The position numbers were made by a program, and so were the translations under genes. This document shows positions 17,904 to 26,777 of a stretch of DNA of 42,820 bases, piece by piece (positions within the stretch are counted from its first letter, which is position 1; every line of letters begins with the position of its first letter). Under the pieces are notes generated by a model, which was not told where the DNA came from, made no database searches, and worked only from the letters and a program-made list of their open reading frames with translations. Source of the DNA: Thiobacillus sp. (GTDB taxonomy: Bacteria > Pseudomonadota > Gammaproteobacteria > Burkholderiales > Thiobacillaceae); NCBI GenBank assembly GCA_024709425.1, contig JANJWS010000061.1, forward strand, positions 1 through 42,820, read 5' to 3'.

Positions 17904-19713
17904 CCGTACTGCGGCCATCATCCTCCACGATATCGTGGTGGCGGCGCTGGCATGGCTGGGCGCCTACTGGCTGCGCTTCAATCTGGATCTGCCGCCGGAG
18001 TTCCGTGCGGCAGCGCTGTCCAACCTGATGTGGGTCGTGCCATTGCAGGCCCTGGTGTTCTGGCGTTTCGGCCTCTATCGAGGGATATGGCGATTTGCCA
18101 GTTTGCCGGATCTCAAGCGGATCGTGCTTGCGGTGGGCGTGGCGGCGCTTTGCGTTCCCGTGGTGCTGGTGCTTTTCAGCGCCAGTCTGCTGGTTCCCCG
18201 CTCGGTGCTGATCCTCGACCCGATGCTGTTGCTGCTGATGATGGGGGGCAGTCGCCTCGCGTATCGCGCGTGGAAGGAACAGCGGCTCGCCAGCGCGCTC
18301 CACCCGGGCAGCAGGCCGGTGCTGGTCGCGGGGGCCGGATCGGCTGCGGACTTCCTGTTGCGCGAACTGGCGCGAAATCCCGCAGGCTTCCATGTCGTCG
18401 GCCTGCTCGATGACAGCCGCGAAAAACAGGGACGTCTCGTCCAGGGCATTCCGGTGCTCGGCACGCTGGAGGATATCGCCCTGTTTGCACGGCGGATGCG
18501 GGTGGACGACATCGTGCTCGCGCTGCCGTCTGCCGCGCACGCCGTTCGCAAGCGGGTGACCGAAATCTGCTCCGAAGCGGGGCTGAACGTCCTGACCGTT
18601 CCTTCGCTGGAGGACCTCGTGGCGGGGCGGGTGTCGGTGTCGAACCTGCGTCGGATCGAGCTGGACGACCTCCTGGGTCGGGACCCGGTGCAGCTCGACA
18701 ACAGCGGCCTGCATCGCCTGTTGACGGGGCAGGTGGTGATGGTGACCGGTGCCGGGGGATCGATCGGCTCCGAACTGTGCCGGCAGATTGCGCGCTTCGA
18801 ACCCGCCAAGCTGATCTTGTTCGAACAGTCCGAACTGGCGCTGTATGGTGTCGAAGAGGATCTGGCTTCGCATTTCCCCGGCTTGCACGTGGAACCCGTG
18901 ATCGGCGATGTCAAGAATGCGCCCTGGGTCAATCAGGTGATGGCGGGCTACCGGCCCGCAGTCGTGTTCCACGCCGCGGCCTACAAGCATGTGCCGCTGA
19001 TGGAAAACTGGAATGCCTGGGAGGCGGTCCGGAACAATGTGCTCGGCACGCAGGTGGTCGCCGCAGCCGCACAGGCGCACGGTGTCGGCAAGTTCGTGAT
19101 GATCTCCACCGACAAGGCCGTTAACCCGACCAACGTCATGGGGGCGAGCAAGCGTCTCGCCGAAATCGCCTGTCAGGCAATGCAGCGCCCGGAGGGAACG
19201 CGCTTCATTTCGGTTCGTTTCGGCAACGTGCTCGGCTCATCGGGAAGCGTGATCCCAAAATTCCAGAAGCAGATCGAGTCGGGCGGCCCGGTCACCGTCA
19301 CCCATCCGGAAATCACCCGCTATTTCATGTCGATCTCGGAAGCCGCGCAGCTCGTCTTGCAGGCCGGCCTGATGGGAACGGGGGGCGAGATCTTCGCCCT
19401 CGACATGGGCGAACCGGTGAAGATCGCCGAGCTGGCGAAGCTCATGATTCGCCTGTCCGGCACGGATGAAGACCACATCCAGATCCAGTACACGGGATTG
19501 CGGCCCGGGGAAAAACTCTATGAGGAACTTCTGGCCGATGAAGAAACGACCTTGCCGACCCCGCACCCCAAGCTGCGGGTGGCCAAGGCGCGCGCTGCCG
19601 ATGCGACCTGGTATGCCGAATGCATGGCGTGGCTCAACGGGGCGGCCATGCGCGACGAGGAATCCGTCAAGCGTCAACTGAAAACCTGGGTCCCTGAATA
19701 CAGCCCTGACTAG
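17890..19713 (+). CDS. WbpM/CapD-type nucleotide-sugar 4,6-dehydratase
   Basis: 607 residues from a GTG at 17890 inside the preceding gene; a TTG at 17866 is an alternative. The N-terminal ~130 residues hold about four transmembrane helices, followed by a CoA-binding-like Rossmann domain (GRREL-type region near 150-280) and a C-terminal SDR domain starting with VTGAGGSIGSELCRQIA. In place of the usual Tyr of the SDR triad the sequence is STDKAVNPTNVMGASKR, giving Ser-Met-Lys as in WbpM. The family converts UDP-GlcNAc to its 4-keto-6-deoxy form for O-antigen, capsule or glycoprotein sugars. It probably supplies the sugar used by the initiating transferase upstream. Confidence 0.92.
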   Translation: MNLNNRTAAIILHDIVVAALAWLGAYWLRFNLDLPPEFRAAALSNLMWVVPLQALVFWRFGLYRGIWRFASLPDLKRIVLAVGVAALCVPVVLVLFSASLLVPRSVLILDPMLLLLMMGGSRLAYRAWKEQRLASALHPGSRPVLVAGAGSAADFLLRELARNPAGFHVVGLLDDSREKQGRLVQGIPVLGTLEDIALFARRMRVDDIVLALPSAAHAVRKRVTEICSEAGLNVLTVPSLEDLVAGRVSVSNLRRIELDDLLGRDPVQLDNSGLHRLLTGQVVMVTGAGGSIGSELCRQIARFEPAKLILFEQSELALYGVEEDLASHFPGLHVEPVIGDVKNAPWVNQVMAGYRPAVVFHAAAYKHVPLMENWNAWEAVRNNVLGTQVVAAAAQAHGVGKFVMISTDKAVNPTNVMGASKRLAEIACQAMQRPEGTRFISVRFGNVLGSSGSVIPKFQKQIESGGPVTVTHPEITRYFMSISEAAQLVLQAGLMGTGGEIFALDMGEPVKIAELAKLMIRLSGTDEDHIQIQYTGLRPGEKLYEELLADEETTLPTPHPKLRVAKARAADATWYAECMAWLNGAAMRDEESVKRQLKTWVPEYSPD

Positions 19714-19721
19714 CATGCCAG

Positions 19722-20981
19722 ATGATTACGGCGGAGAACGGAACGAATGACCGGGCAGGCATGAAGGCGCTGTTTGTCGGCCCGAACCCATGGCTGGATG
19801 GGTTGCTGGTCGCCCCGGCGATCGTCGTGTTCTTCTTTCAGGTTGGCCGGGGGCTGGGCAATACGGGATACGTGCTCTACTGGATCGCCGCCGTCGTGCT
19901 GCTTCTTCGGTTTCGCAGCCGCGGCTATCCGGTGGCGGCAACGTTGTTGTTTCTCATCTTGCTGCTGTGGGGCGGGGTGAGTGCCGCGTTGTCGGTCGAT
20001 CCGCATTCCGCGTATGGCGCGTGGGCGAAGTACGCCCTGCTGGGTTCCGGCTATCTGCTCACCTGGCGGCTGGTCCGGCATGTTCCGCATTTCAGCCTGC
20101 CACGGACGCTTGCCATGATCGGTGCGGTTGGCGTGCTCAGCTTCGCTTTTTTCGCCGCGCGCTACATCTTCTTGTCGGGCAGTGCCGATTTCCGGCCGGA
20201 AATCGACATCCAGGGGCTGGTTCCGGCCTATCTCTCACCCTTCGTTGTTTACTGGATCTTGCGATCCCACCCGGGAAAAGCCGGCGTGTCGCTCGTTCTG
20301 GCGTACCTGGCGGGCCTGAGCCTGTTGCTGGTATTTTCCAACAGCCTCACCGAAGTGCTCGTTCTGGCGACGGCCCTGTTCGTGCTGGCGTTTGCCTTCA
20401 TCGGCAACGCGCGCGCCTTGCTGTCGGTGTTGGCGGGCCTGGCGCTGTTCTTCGTCACGTTGATCGTGTTTTTCGATTCCGCGGGGGCCGTGCTCCACCA
20501 GGCGCCGAACCGGCATGCGGGATGGGTATCGCTTCTGGACGAATTGAGCAGTTTCCGGACGCGCCTCTGGTACCAGGCGCTGACGCTCCCGCCACCCAAT
20601 GCCTGGCTGGGCGTGGGGCCCGGAAACGTCGATTTGTATCCACCGGTGGTCATCAGTGAGACCCATGTCGTGAGGCATCTGCACAACCTGTTGCTCGATT
20701 GCTGGTACGAGATCGGGTTCGTCGGACTCGCCGCATACCTGGCGTTCTATGCGGTACAGATCCGCGCGATGAAACACGGGATCCGGGACTACCACCCGCG
20801 CGAGCGTGGCGTCATGTATGCGGCTGTTGCCGGGATCCTCGTGGCGGCCATGCTGGATCAATCCTATCGATCCCAGCATGTCGCGTTGTTCGTCCCATTC
20901 CTGTTCGCGCTCTACAGCCGCGAGCCGGCGCCTGCCCCGGAGGGGAGCGCGAGCCGGAAGACACCTGTTCGACCGGCATGA
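19722..20981 (+). CDS. O-antigen ligase/polymerase-like membrane protein
   Basis: 419 residues from the ATG at 19722; an in-frame ATG at 19761 (MKALFVGPN) is equally plausible since neither has a strong ribosome site. About eleven hydrophobic segments are present, with one long periplasmic loop before residue 310 (VLHQAPNRHAGWVSLLDELSSFRTRLWYQAL) and the motif GVGPGNVDLYPP. That segment fits the Wzy_C domain of WaaL/Wzy-type proteins. After it, HNLLLDCWYEIGFVGL contains the conserved His/Glu. The protein would ligate or polymerise undecaprenyl-linked glycan in the periplasm. The last ~25 residues are polar. Confidence 0.85.
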   Translation: MITAENGTNDRAGMKALFVGPNPWLDGLLVAPAIVVFFFQVGRGLGNTGYVLYWIAAVVLLLRFRSRGYPVAATLLFLILLLWGGVSAALSVDPHSAYGAWAKYALLGSGYLLTWRLVRHVPHFSLPRTLAMIGAVGVLSFAFFAARYIFLSGSADFRPEIDIQGLVPAYLSPFVVYWILRSHPGKAGVSLVLAYLAGLSLLLVFSNSLTEVLVLATALFVLAFAFIGNARALLSVLAGLALFFVTLIVFFDSAGAVLHQAPNRHAGWVSLLDELSSFRTRLWYQALTLPPPNAWLGVGPGNVDLYPPVVISETHVVRHLHNLLLDCWYEIGFVGLAAYLAFYAVQIRAMKHGIRDYHPRERGVMYAAVAGILVAAMLDQSYRSQHVALFVPFLFALYSREPAPAPEGSASRKTPVRPA

Positions 20982-21014
20982 CGTGTCGGCGTGCCCGCAT
21001 CGCCCGAAGGCCAA

Positions 21015-22070
21015 TCACACGGATGCGGCGTGGAGCACTGCGCTCAATTGGTGCCGTATCACCGATTCCGAAAAATGGCATCGACTCGTTTCCGTTGCGG
21101 CCCGCTCGAGCCGGGACAGCAGGTCAGGGGTTTCTGCCAGCGTGGCGACGCGTGCCGCCAGCGCTTGCGCGTCACCAGCCGGCGTCCAGACGAGCCCGCT
21201 GCTTTCCGAGGCAAGCAGGGTGTCCGGGTAGGCGTCGGCCGGGCGTGTGACCACCGCCCGCCCGCACGCGAGGGACTGGAACACCTTGTTCGGAATGACC
21301 CGGCCCGCCTTGGGCGTGGTGCCGAATACGCCGAGCAGGATGTCGGCCTGGCGAATGCGGCCCGGCAAGGCCTCGTACGGCAACCAGTCCTCGAAGTGGA
21401 CGTTCGCCAACCCCCGGGCATGCTCCTCGCACCGCTTGCGCAATGGCCCATGCCCCAGCAACGTCCATCGTACCGGCGGACCGTGATAGAGCCTTGCCGC
21501 CTCGACCACGACCTGGGGACCCTGAAGGGGAATGAAGCTGCCGTAGAACAAGACTTCCAACGGGGCGTTCGTGTCCGTCGTGCGCGGCTCGGGGTGGAAG
21601 CGTGCTGTCTCGGCGCCGACGTAGACGACAGCAAGTTTATTTTCCGGAACACCGAGCGTGTTCGCGAAATAGTCGGCGTGGGCCGGTGTGTCGGCGATCA
21701 CCCAGTCGGCACGCCTGAAAACCGCGCGTTCCCAGCGCAGCAGGTGCCGGGCGCGCAGGCTATCTGGCTTGAATTTCTCACGTTCGTCGACCTGCTTGTC
21801 GTAGGCCGAGATGAGCGGGTCCAATATCAGCGCGATGCCATGCTTTCGTGCCCAGCGGCTGGCGGCCGCCACGTCGCGCTGCCGGAAACAGGGCACCCAG
21901 ACGAGATCGGGGCGTGGCAAGCCATGCAGTGCGGCTTCCCAGTCGGCCAGCGCGGTGACACGCGGATGGAAATCGCTGAGGGTCCAGCCGAGATCGACGA
22001 AAAGCCTGCGCAGGATCCGGTTGCGCGAGTAGTCGGGGTCGAAGCGTCCCCACCAGAGTATGCTGGGCAA
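21015..22070 (-). CDS. Glycosyltransferase family 4
   Basis: 351 residues from a TTG at 22070; AGGAG lies eight bases upstream and the protein then starts LPSILWWGRFDPDYSRN, as expected. A longer frame to 22169 adds only low-complexity sequence. The GT-B features are an N-terminal domain with PDLVWVPCFRQRD, the linker EVLFYGSFIPLQGPQVVVEA, and the nucleotide-sugar site in ILLGVFGTTPKAGRVIPNK with the E/N-rich FQSLACGRAVV. The donor and acceptor cannot be told. It converges on the ligase-like gene (33-base gap) and diverges from the GT10-like gene. Confidence 0.88.
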   Translation of the reverse strand: MPSILWWGRFDPDYSRNRILRRLFVDLGWTLSDFHPRVTALADWEAALHGLPRPDLVWVPCFRQRDVAAASRWARKHGIALILDPLISAYDKQVDEREKFKPDSLRARHLLRWERAVFRRADWVIADTPAHADYFANTLGVPENKLAVVYVGAETARFHPEPRTTDTNAPLEVLFYGSFIPLQGPQVVVEAARLYHGPPVRWTLLGHGPLRKRCEEHARGLANVHFEDWLPYEALPGRIRQADILLGVFGTTPKAGRVIPNKVFQSLACGRAVVTRPADAYPDTLLASESSGLVWTPAGDAQALAARVATLAETPDLLSRLERAATETSRCHFSESVIRHQLSAVLHAASV

Positions 22071-22242
22071 GCGGGTCTCTCCTGCGGGCCGAAGGTGTTG
22101 GTGGATGCGCCGTTCCGGGCATGCGGCGCGTGACTGGGTGAATGCGCCGCCATGGCCACTGAGCGACAAGCCCGATAGACTTCGTTCATTTTACCCGGCA
22201 ACCCCTTTACCATCGGGATTTCTGTCGAAGACTCAGGATAAG

Positions 22243-23361
22243 ATGGACCGCCATCATCCACCCTGCCTTGATGACCTTGCCCTCGACAAACGCAACGTGA
22301 CCGTTTCATCCCTGGACCCCGTTCGTGTCAAATTCCTCAGCCGGCTCGACCCGCATGAGTGGTTGCGCTATTTTCCGCACGAGGATGGACGCCTGGGCGA
22401 TTGTGAATTCATCTTCGATCGCGAGGCACGCAGCTACGACTGGCTCGTGGCGTATGACGACGTTCCGCCTGCAGCCGGGCAGTCACGCAGCACCGCCAGC
22501 GAAGTGCTCGGCTGCCCCAGCCGAAACACGCTGCTGATCACCACCGAGCCTTCGTCCATCAAGGTGTATGGACGCGGGTTTTCGGCTCAGTTTGGCCATG
22601 TGCTGACAAGCCAGCCGCCCTGGGCGTTGCCGCATCGGGCGCGTCACTTTCAGCACGCCGCGAACCATTGGTTCTACGGCAGCGCTGCCGGCAGATGGAT
22701 GAGCCGGGCCGATCTCGTTCGTGGCCCGTTGCACGCGGACAAGCGGGATGGCATTTCCGTGGTCCACTCGCCCAAGCGGCAGCGGCACACCTTGCATGCG
22801 CGGCGCTTCGGATTCATCGAGGCGATGCGCATGCAGTTGCCGGAGATGCAGGTATTCGGCCGCGGCGAACGCGCCATGGAGGACAAGGCCGAGGCGCTTG
22901 CGCCGTTTCGCTATCACCTTGCCGTCGAGAATCATCTTGGCCTGCATCACATCACGGAGAAGCTTACCGATGCATTCCTCGGTCGTTGCCTGACGTTCTA
23001 TGCGGGCGCGCCCAACGCTGCCGACTATTTTCCCGCTGACAGCTTTGTTCCCATCGATATTCGTGATCCGGCAGGGACGGCGGATCGAATTCGTGCCGCG
23101 ATGGCCGGAGACGAATGGACCCGGCGGCTTCCCGCGATCGAGGAGGCGCGCCGTCGGGTGATCGAAGAGCAGAATCTCTTCGCGGTGGTTCGGCGGATCG
23201 TGTCCGACAACCGCACCGTCGGCCTTCATGCACCGGAAGAAGAAGCGCCGCTCCTGGGGCGCCATGCGTGGCGGAGGCGGCACAGGCTCGGCAGCATCGC
23301 GCTGTTGGCCGAAAAGCTGTACGTTCGAAGCCGCTCGCTTGTCGAGAAGCGGCGTCTCTGA
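22243..23361 (+). CDS. Glycosyltransferase family 10-like protein
   Basis: 372 residues from the ATG at 22243, preceded by CAGGATAAG. The C-terminal half carries the GT10 (alpha-1,3/4-fucosyltransferase) block: FRYHLAVENHLGLHHITEK, then LTDAFLGRCLTFYAGAPN and YFPADSFVPID. This matches the acceptor and GDP-sugar site of that family. The N-terminal half is divergent. The last ~50 residues are Arg-rich, possibly a membrane-association segment. Fucose or a similar 6-deoxyhexose is an inference, since no GDP-fucose synthesis genes lie in the window. Confidence 0.85.
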   Translation: MDRHHPPCLDDLALDKRNVTVSSLDPVRVKFLSRLDPHEWLRYFPHEDGRLGDCEFIFDREARSYDWLVAYDDVPPAAGQSRSTASEVLGCPSRNTLLITTEPSSIKVYGRGFSAQFGHVLTSQPPWALPHRARHFQHAANHWFYGSAAGRWMSRADLVRGPLHADKRDGISVVHSPKRQRHTLHARRFGFIEAMRMQLPEMQVFGRGERAMEDKAEALAPFRYHLAVENHLGLHHITEKLTDAFLGRCLTFYAGAPNAADYFPADSFVPIDIRDPAGTADRIRAAMAGDEWTRRLPAIEEARRRVIEEQNLFAVVRRIVSDNRTVGLHAPEEEAPLLGRHAWRRRHRLGSIALLAEKLYVRSRSLVEKRRL

Positions 23362-23363
23362 TC

Positions 23364-24311
23364 ATGGGGCCGCACGACATGTCCGTTGCAAGCGACAAGG
23401 TCCTCGTCATCAAGCTGGGTGCTTTTGGCGACATCGTGCAGGCCGACGGTGCGTTGCGGGATATCCGCGCCTTCCATCCTGGCGCGGAAATCGTTTTGCT
23501 TACGACGCCACCGTTCCGCAAGCTGATGAGCCGTTGCCCGCATATCGACCGTGTCCTGACGGATGAGCGGGCACCGCTCTGGAAGCTGGGCGCCTGGGTC
23601 AGGCTGGCCGGCATGCTGCGTCGCGAGGCCTTCACTCACGCGTACGATTTGCAGCGGCAGGATCGAACCGCGCTGTATCACCCCCTGTTCCTGCGCCATG
23701 TCGCCTGGAGCGGCAAGACCCGGGGCGAGCGACCGCAATCCGGCCTCGATGGCCTGGCGTTTCAGCTCCGCCGTTCAGGTGTTCCAACCCGCCATTGCCT
23801 TGAGCCGGATGTCTCCTGGATGGCTGACGACATGTCGGCCCTGCTGCGCCGGGAGGGCGTTCGCAGCCCCTACGTGGCGCTCATTCCGGGATGTTCCAGG
23901 CGTCATCCCGAGAAGCGCTGGCCATACTACGCGCAACTCGCCGAGGCCCTGCTGCTGCGGGGCTACGACGTGGTCACGGCGCCGGGGCCCGACGAGCTCG
24001 ATCTTGTCCGCAGCATCCCCGGCCACGCCTTGCTCGGACCTCGCGGCTTTCTCGACTGGTTCGAGCTCGCGGGGGTGTTGAAAGGCGCCTGTTACGTCGT
24101 CGGCAACGATACCGGCCCCAGCCATGTCGCGTCGTGTCTGGGGAAGGCCGGCATGGCACTGTTCGGGCCGCATACCTCGGCGCAGCGTACCGGCATTCGC
24201 CGTGGCGCATTCGACGCCATCGAGGTCACGGATCTGGCTGCGCTGTCGGTCGATGTCGTCCTGCAAGCGATTCTTCCGAAGTTGCCTCCTGCTCAGGAGA
24301 ACTCGGTATAG
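23364..24311 (+). CDS. Glycosyltransferase family 9 (heptosyltransferase-like)
   Basis: 315 residues from the ATG at 23364; an in-frame ATG at 23379 (MSVASDKVLVIKLG) is an alternative. GT9 features: VLVIKLGAFGDIVQADGAL at the N-terminus, ALIPGCSRRHPEKRWP in the middle, and VVGNDTGPSHVASCLGKAGMALFGP near residue 245 as the ADP-heptose-binding block. It begins two bases after the GT10-like gene, so the two are one transcript. It probably adds a core sugar or a related residue. Its last 19 bases overlap the 3' end of the DUF6165 gene on the opposite strand. Confidence 0.9.
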   Translation: MGPHDMSVASDKVLVIKLGAFGDIVQADGALRDIRAFHPGAEIVLLTTPPFRKLMSRCPHIDRVLTDERAPLWKLGAWVRLAGMLRREAFTHAYDLQRQDRTALYHPLFLRHVAWSGKTRGERPQSGLDGLAFQLRRSGVPTRHCLEPDVSWMADDMSALLRREGVRSPYVALIPGCSRRHPEKRWPYYAQLAEALLLRGYDVVTAPGPDELDLVRSIPGHALLGPRGFLDWFELAGVLKGACYVVGNDTGPSHVASCLGKAGMALFGPHTSAQRTGIRRGAFDAIEVTDLAALSVDVVLQAILPKLPPAQENSV

Positions 24312-24700
24312 GACTTCTCCTCGACGATGCTGGAACCGCACAGCTCGTTGATGGATTTCTTCAGCGCGGCGCGCCTGTCGTTCTGGATGTAGACGGATCG
24401 CGCGAGTTCGATGAACCTGGGTCCGAAATCGCGTGTGGCCTCGCACGCGCGGATATCGTCTTCGATCACCCACAAGGCTTCGTTGACCTGGCGCAACTGG
24501 TCTTCCAGTTGATCCAGCGCATCGGATGGTTGCAGGTTTTCCGCGCGGGCGCGGCTCAATACATCGAGTTCGTGCCTGACGTTCCGTAGCTTGTCCGGGT
24601 CGCTCATGCGATCGGCCTTGATCCTGAGAATGGTGATCTTGTCGATGAGTTCGCCGGCGCCGACCTCAATCATCAAAGTGCCTGTTGTCGAAGTTGTCAT
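24293..24700 (-). CDS. DUF6165 family protein
   Basis: 135 residues from the ATG at 24700, which has AGGA seven bases upstream; an ATG five codons earlier is less well placed. The protein is charged and predicted helical: IEVGAGELIDKITILRIKADR, then a central ELDVLSRARAENL and QLRQVNEALWVIEDDIRACE, ending YIQNDRRAALKKSINELCGS. This pattern is characteristic of a small family often found beside glycosyltransferases in LPS loci. Its biochemical role is not known to me. It lies downstream of a GT4 gene, whose stop it overlaps. Confidence 0.85.
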   Translation of the reverse strand: MTTSTTGTLMIEVGAGELIDKITILRIKADRMSDPDKLRNVRHELDVLSRARAENLQPSDALDQLEDQLRQVNEALWVIEDDIRACEATRDFGPRFIELARSVYIQNDRRAALKKSINELCGSSIVEEKSYTEFS

Positions 24701-25875
24701 GACGTTTTCCTGCATGGGTTGGATGAATCCAGGCCGCCTGTGGCAGGCGGGCGGGTCAGGTGCTCGTACAGCCCCACGGTCTGATCAAGCATGGCCCGCA
24801 AGGGGAAGAAGTCGCCGGCTGGCATGGGCTCCGATTCCTGCAGGAGTTGCACGATCTGTCGGCAGGTGTCGTCGATGCGGCCAATCCGCAGCAGTCCCGC
24901 AGGATAGACCGCCCGCAGGATTTCGCCCACACCGCCATGATCGTATCCTGCCGTCGGCACGCCCAGTCGCAGCGCCTCCAGCGTGGTTCGTCCGAACGAC
25001 TCGGGCTGCGTCGAGAGCGACAGCACCAGGCTGGAAATGGCCAGGATGTGCTTCAGGTCGTCGCGCTGGCCGGTGAAGCTGATGTCGGCTTCGAGTCCCA
25101 TGCTGCGCACACGGTAGCGCAGTTTCTGCAGGTAGCGCTGCTTGGATGGCGAGGCTCCGCCGACGATGAGGCCGTGCACCGGCAGGCCGCGCCGCTTCAG
25201 GCGTGCGACGAGTTCGATGAAATCCTCGTGGCCCTTGAGACGGGTGATGCGCCCGGGCAGGGTGAGCACGCGCTTGCCGGCGGCCCGTGGAAACTGCGAA
25301 AAGAATGTGTTCTGCCAGGTGGCATCGGGCTTCCAGCCGTGCGGATAGGCCGCGCCGTCGACCCCGCGCGGTATGACATGAATGTGCGCGGCGGGTGTGT
25401 CGGGGTATTCGCGCAGGATGTAGTCGCGCACCGTTTCCGACACCGCGATCACCGCTTCGCCGCGTGTCATGATGCCGCTGTAGCGGTTGACGCCATACAG
25501 GCCATGCACCGTGGTGACGAAGCGCGGGCGCGTGCGCGGGTTCATCCCGCGCCAGGTGAGATACGCGATCCACGCGGGAATGCGCGAACGGGCATGCACG
25601 AGGTCGACTTTCTGGTCCTGCAGAAAGCGGCGCAGCTTGCGAACCAGCAACAGCGTCTTCAGCGACTTTCGGCCAATGGGCCATTCGAAGTGCTCGGCAC
25701 CGAGCGCGATGAGCGGCGCGACCAGGCGCCCCCCGCCCGACATCACCAGCGCGCGGTGGCCGCGTTCGACCAGCGCCTGCGCGACTTCCAGGGTGCCGCG
25801 TTCGACGCCGCCGGATTCCAGCGTGGGCAGCAGCTGCAGCACGGTCAGTTTGCTTGTCGGTTTTTCTTCAGCCAT
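24697..25875 (-). CDS. Glycosyltransferase family 4
   Basis: 392 residues, a GT-B fold retaining transferase. LQLLPTLESGGVERGTLEVAQ at the N-terminus is the typical acceptor-domain start. The C-terminal domain begins VLTLPGRITRLKGHEDFIELV, and the donor site is ISSLVLSLSTQPESFGRTTLEAL with PESFG as the E-x7-E-like region. This resembles LPS core or O-antigen transferases. Its start overlaps the end of the ELM1-family gene by 31 bases, placing it in a minus-strand operon thiO-uma2-elm1-GT4-DUF6165. Confidence 0.92.
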   Translation of the reverse strand: MAEEKPTSKLTVLQLLPTLESGGVERGTLEVAQALVERGHRALVMSGGGRLVAPLIALGAEHFEWPIGRKSLKTLLLVRKLRRFLQDQKVDLVHARSRIPAWIAYLTWRGMNPRTRPRFVTTVHGLYGVNRYSGIMTRGEAVIAVSETVRDYILREYPDTPAAHIHVIPRGVDGAAYPHGWKPDATWQNTFFSQFPRAAGKRVLTLPGRITRLKGHEDFIELVARLKRRGLPVHGLIVGGASPSKQRYLQKLRYRVRSMGLEADISFTGQRDDLKHILAISSLVLSLSTQPESFGRTTLEALRLGVPTAGYDHGGVGEILRAVYPAGLLRIGRIDDTCRQIVQLLQESEPMPAGDFFPLRAMLDQTVGLYEHLTRPPATGGLDSSNPCRKTS

Positions 25876-26777
25876 TCGATGATCCAGTGGGCGCAGCGTT
25901 CGGCCTCGGCAAGCGGGGGCGCGGCGCGTGGCAGTGTGCCTGTTGTGCGCCAGTCTGCAAAGCGGGTGATGCGCCCGGCGTCGGCGAGCCAGGTGATGGC
26001 TTGCGCAACACGGCTGCCCGGCTTGACGGAAAAATCAAATACGCCGACCGCGGCGCCGGCGGTGAGCGCTTCATACACCATCGATGCACTGTCGGGCGTG
26101 ACACACGCCGTGCCGCAGCGGGCGAACTGCGCGGGCAGCCAGTCGGGTGTGGTCGCGGTGTGCGGGACGATCTCGAGCGTGGCCGACGCGGGCAGCCGCG
26201 CAGCAAAATCAGCCGGTGTGCGGCGCGAGGTGGCAAGTGTCCAGCGTATGCCTGGCGTATGGGCGAGCAGCCATCCGATCTGCGCCAGGAGCGCGTCCGT
26301 ATTCCATTCGAAATGTGCCGAGGGACCGCCGACGAGGATCATGCCCTGCATGGGATCGGCGTTGTGCGCGGGGCGGACGCGGTTGAGCGCACCTTCGCTC
26401 ACCAGGGTGTGAGTGTCGGGCGCGATGCCGTCGTGGCGCGGCACGATGCACAGATCGAAGCAGCGTCGCGGCAGGCTCGGCTTCATCAGCACCACCGCGC
26501 GGCCGCCGTGCGCGCGGCGCGCGGCGAGGAGGGTCAGATGGGTGGCGTGGCCGGCGCCGAGGAGGAGATCCGGTGCGGGCAGATCGGGCGCGACGGGGCG
26601 CCGAAGCAGCCATCTGTAGACGGCCCGTCCGCGTGGCAAGGCAGACAGGGTGTGGATCGCTGCCGGGGTAGCGCGCGCCAGTGCCTCCGCAAGCCCCAGC
26701 GACTGGTTGACGTGGCCGGGCTTGCCGTCGCTGACGATCCAGATTGCGAGCGGGCGCACCCGGGCTGCGTCAGACAA
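25845..26777 (-). CDS. ELM1/GtrOC1 family putative glycosyltransferase
   Basis: 310 residues resembling the ELM1 family, named after a plant mitochondrial fission protein but in bacteria found in LPS loci. Blocks: IWIVSDGKPGHVNQSLGLAEAL at the N-terminus, LLLGAGHATHLTLLAARR, ILVGGPSAHFEWN near residue 150, and VTPDSASMVYEALTAGAAVGVFD near residue 230, the last resembling a GT-B donor site. The bacterial function is probably sugar transfer but this is not established. Its start overlaps the Uma2 gene stop by eight bases. Confidence 0.88.
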   Translation of the reverse strand: MSDAARVRPLAIWIVSDGKPGHVNQSLGLAEALARATPAAIHTLSALPRGRAVYRWLLRRPVAPDLPAPDLLLGAGHATHLTLLAARRAHGGRAVVLMKPSLPRRCFDLCIVPRHDGIAPDTHTLVSEGALNRVRPAHNADPMQGMILVGGPSAHFEWNTDALLAQIGWLLAHTPGIRWTLATSRRTPADFAARLPASATLEIVPHTATTPDWLPAQFARCGTACVTPDSASMVYEALTAGAAVGVFDFSVKPGSRVAQAITWLADAGRITRFADWRTTGTLPRAAPPLAEAERCAHWIIEWLKKNRQAN

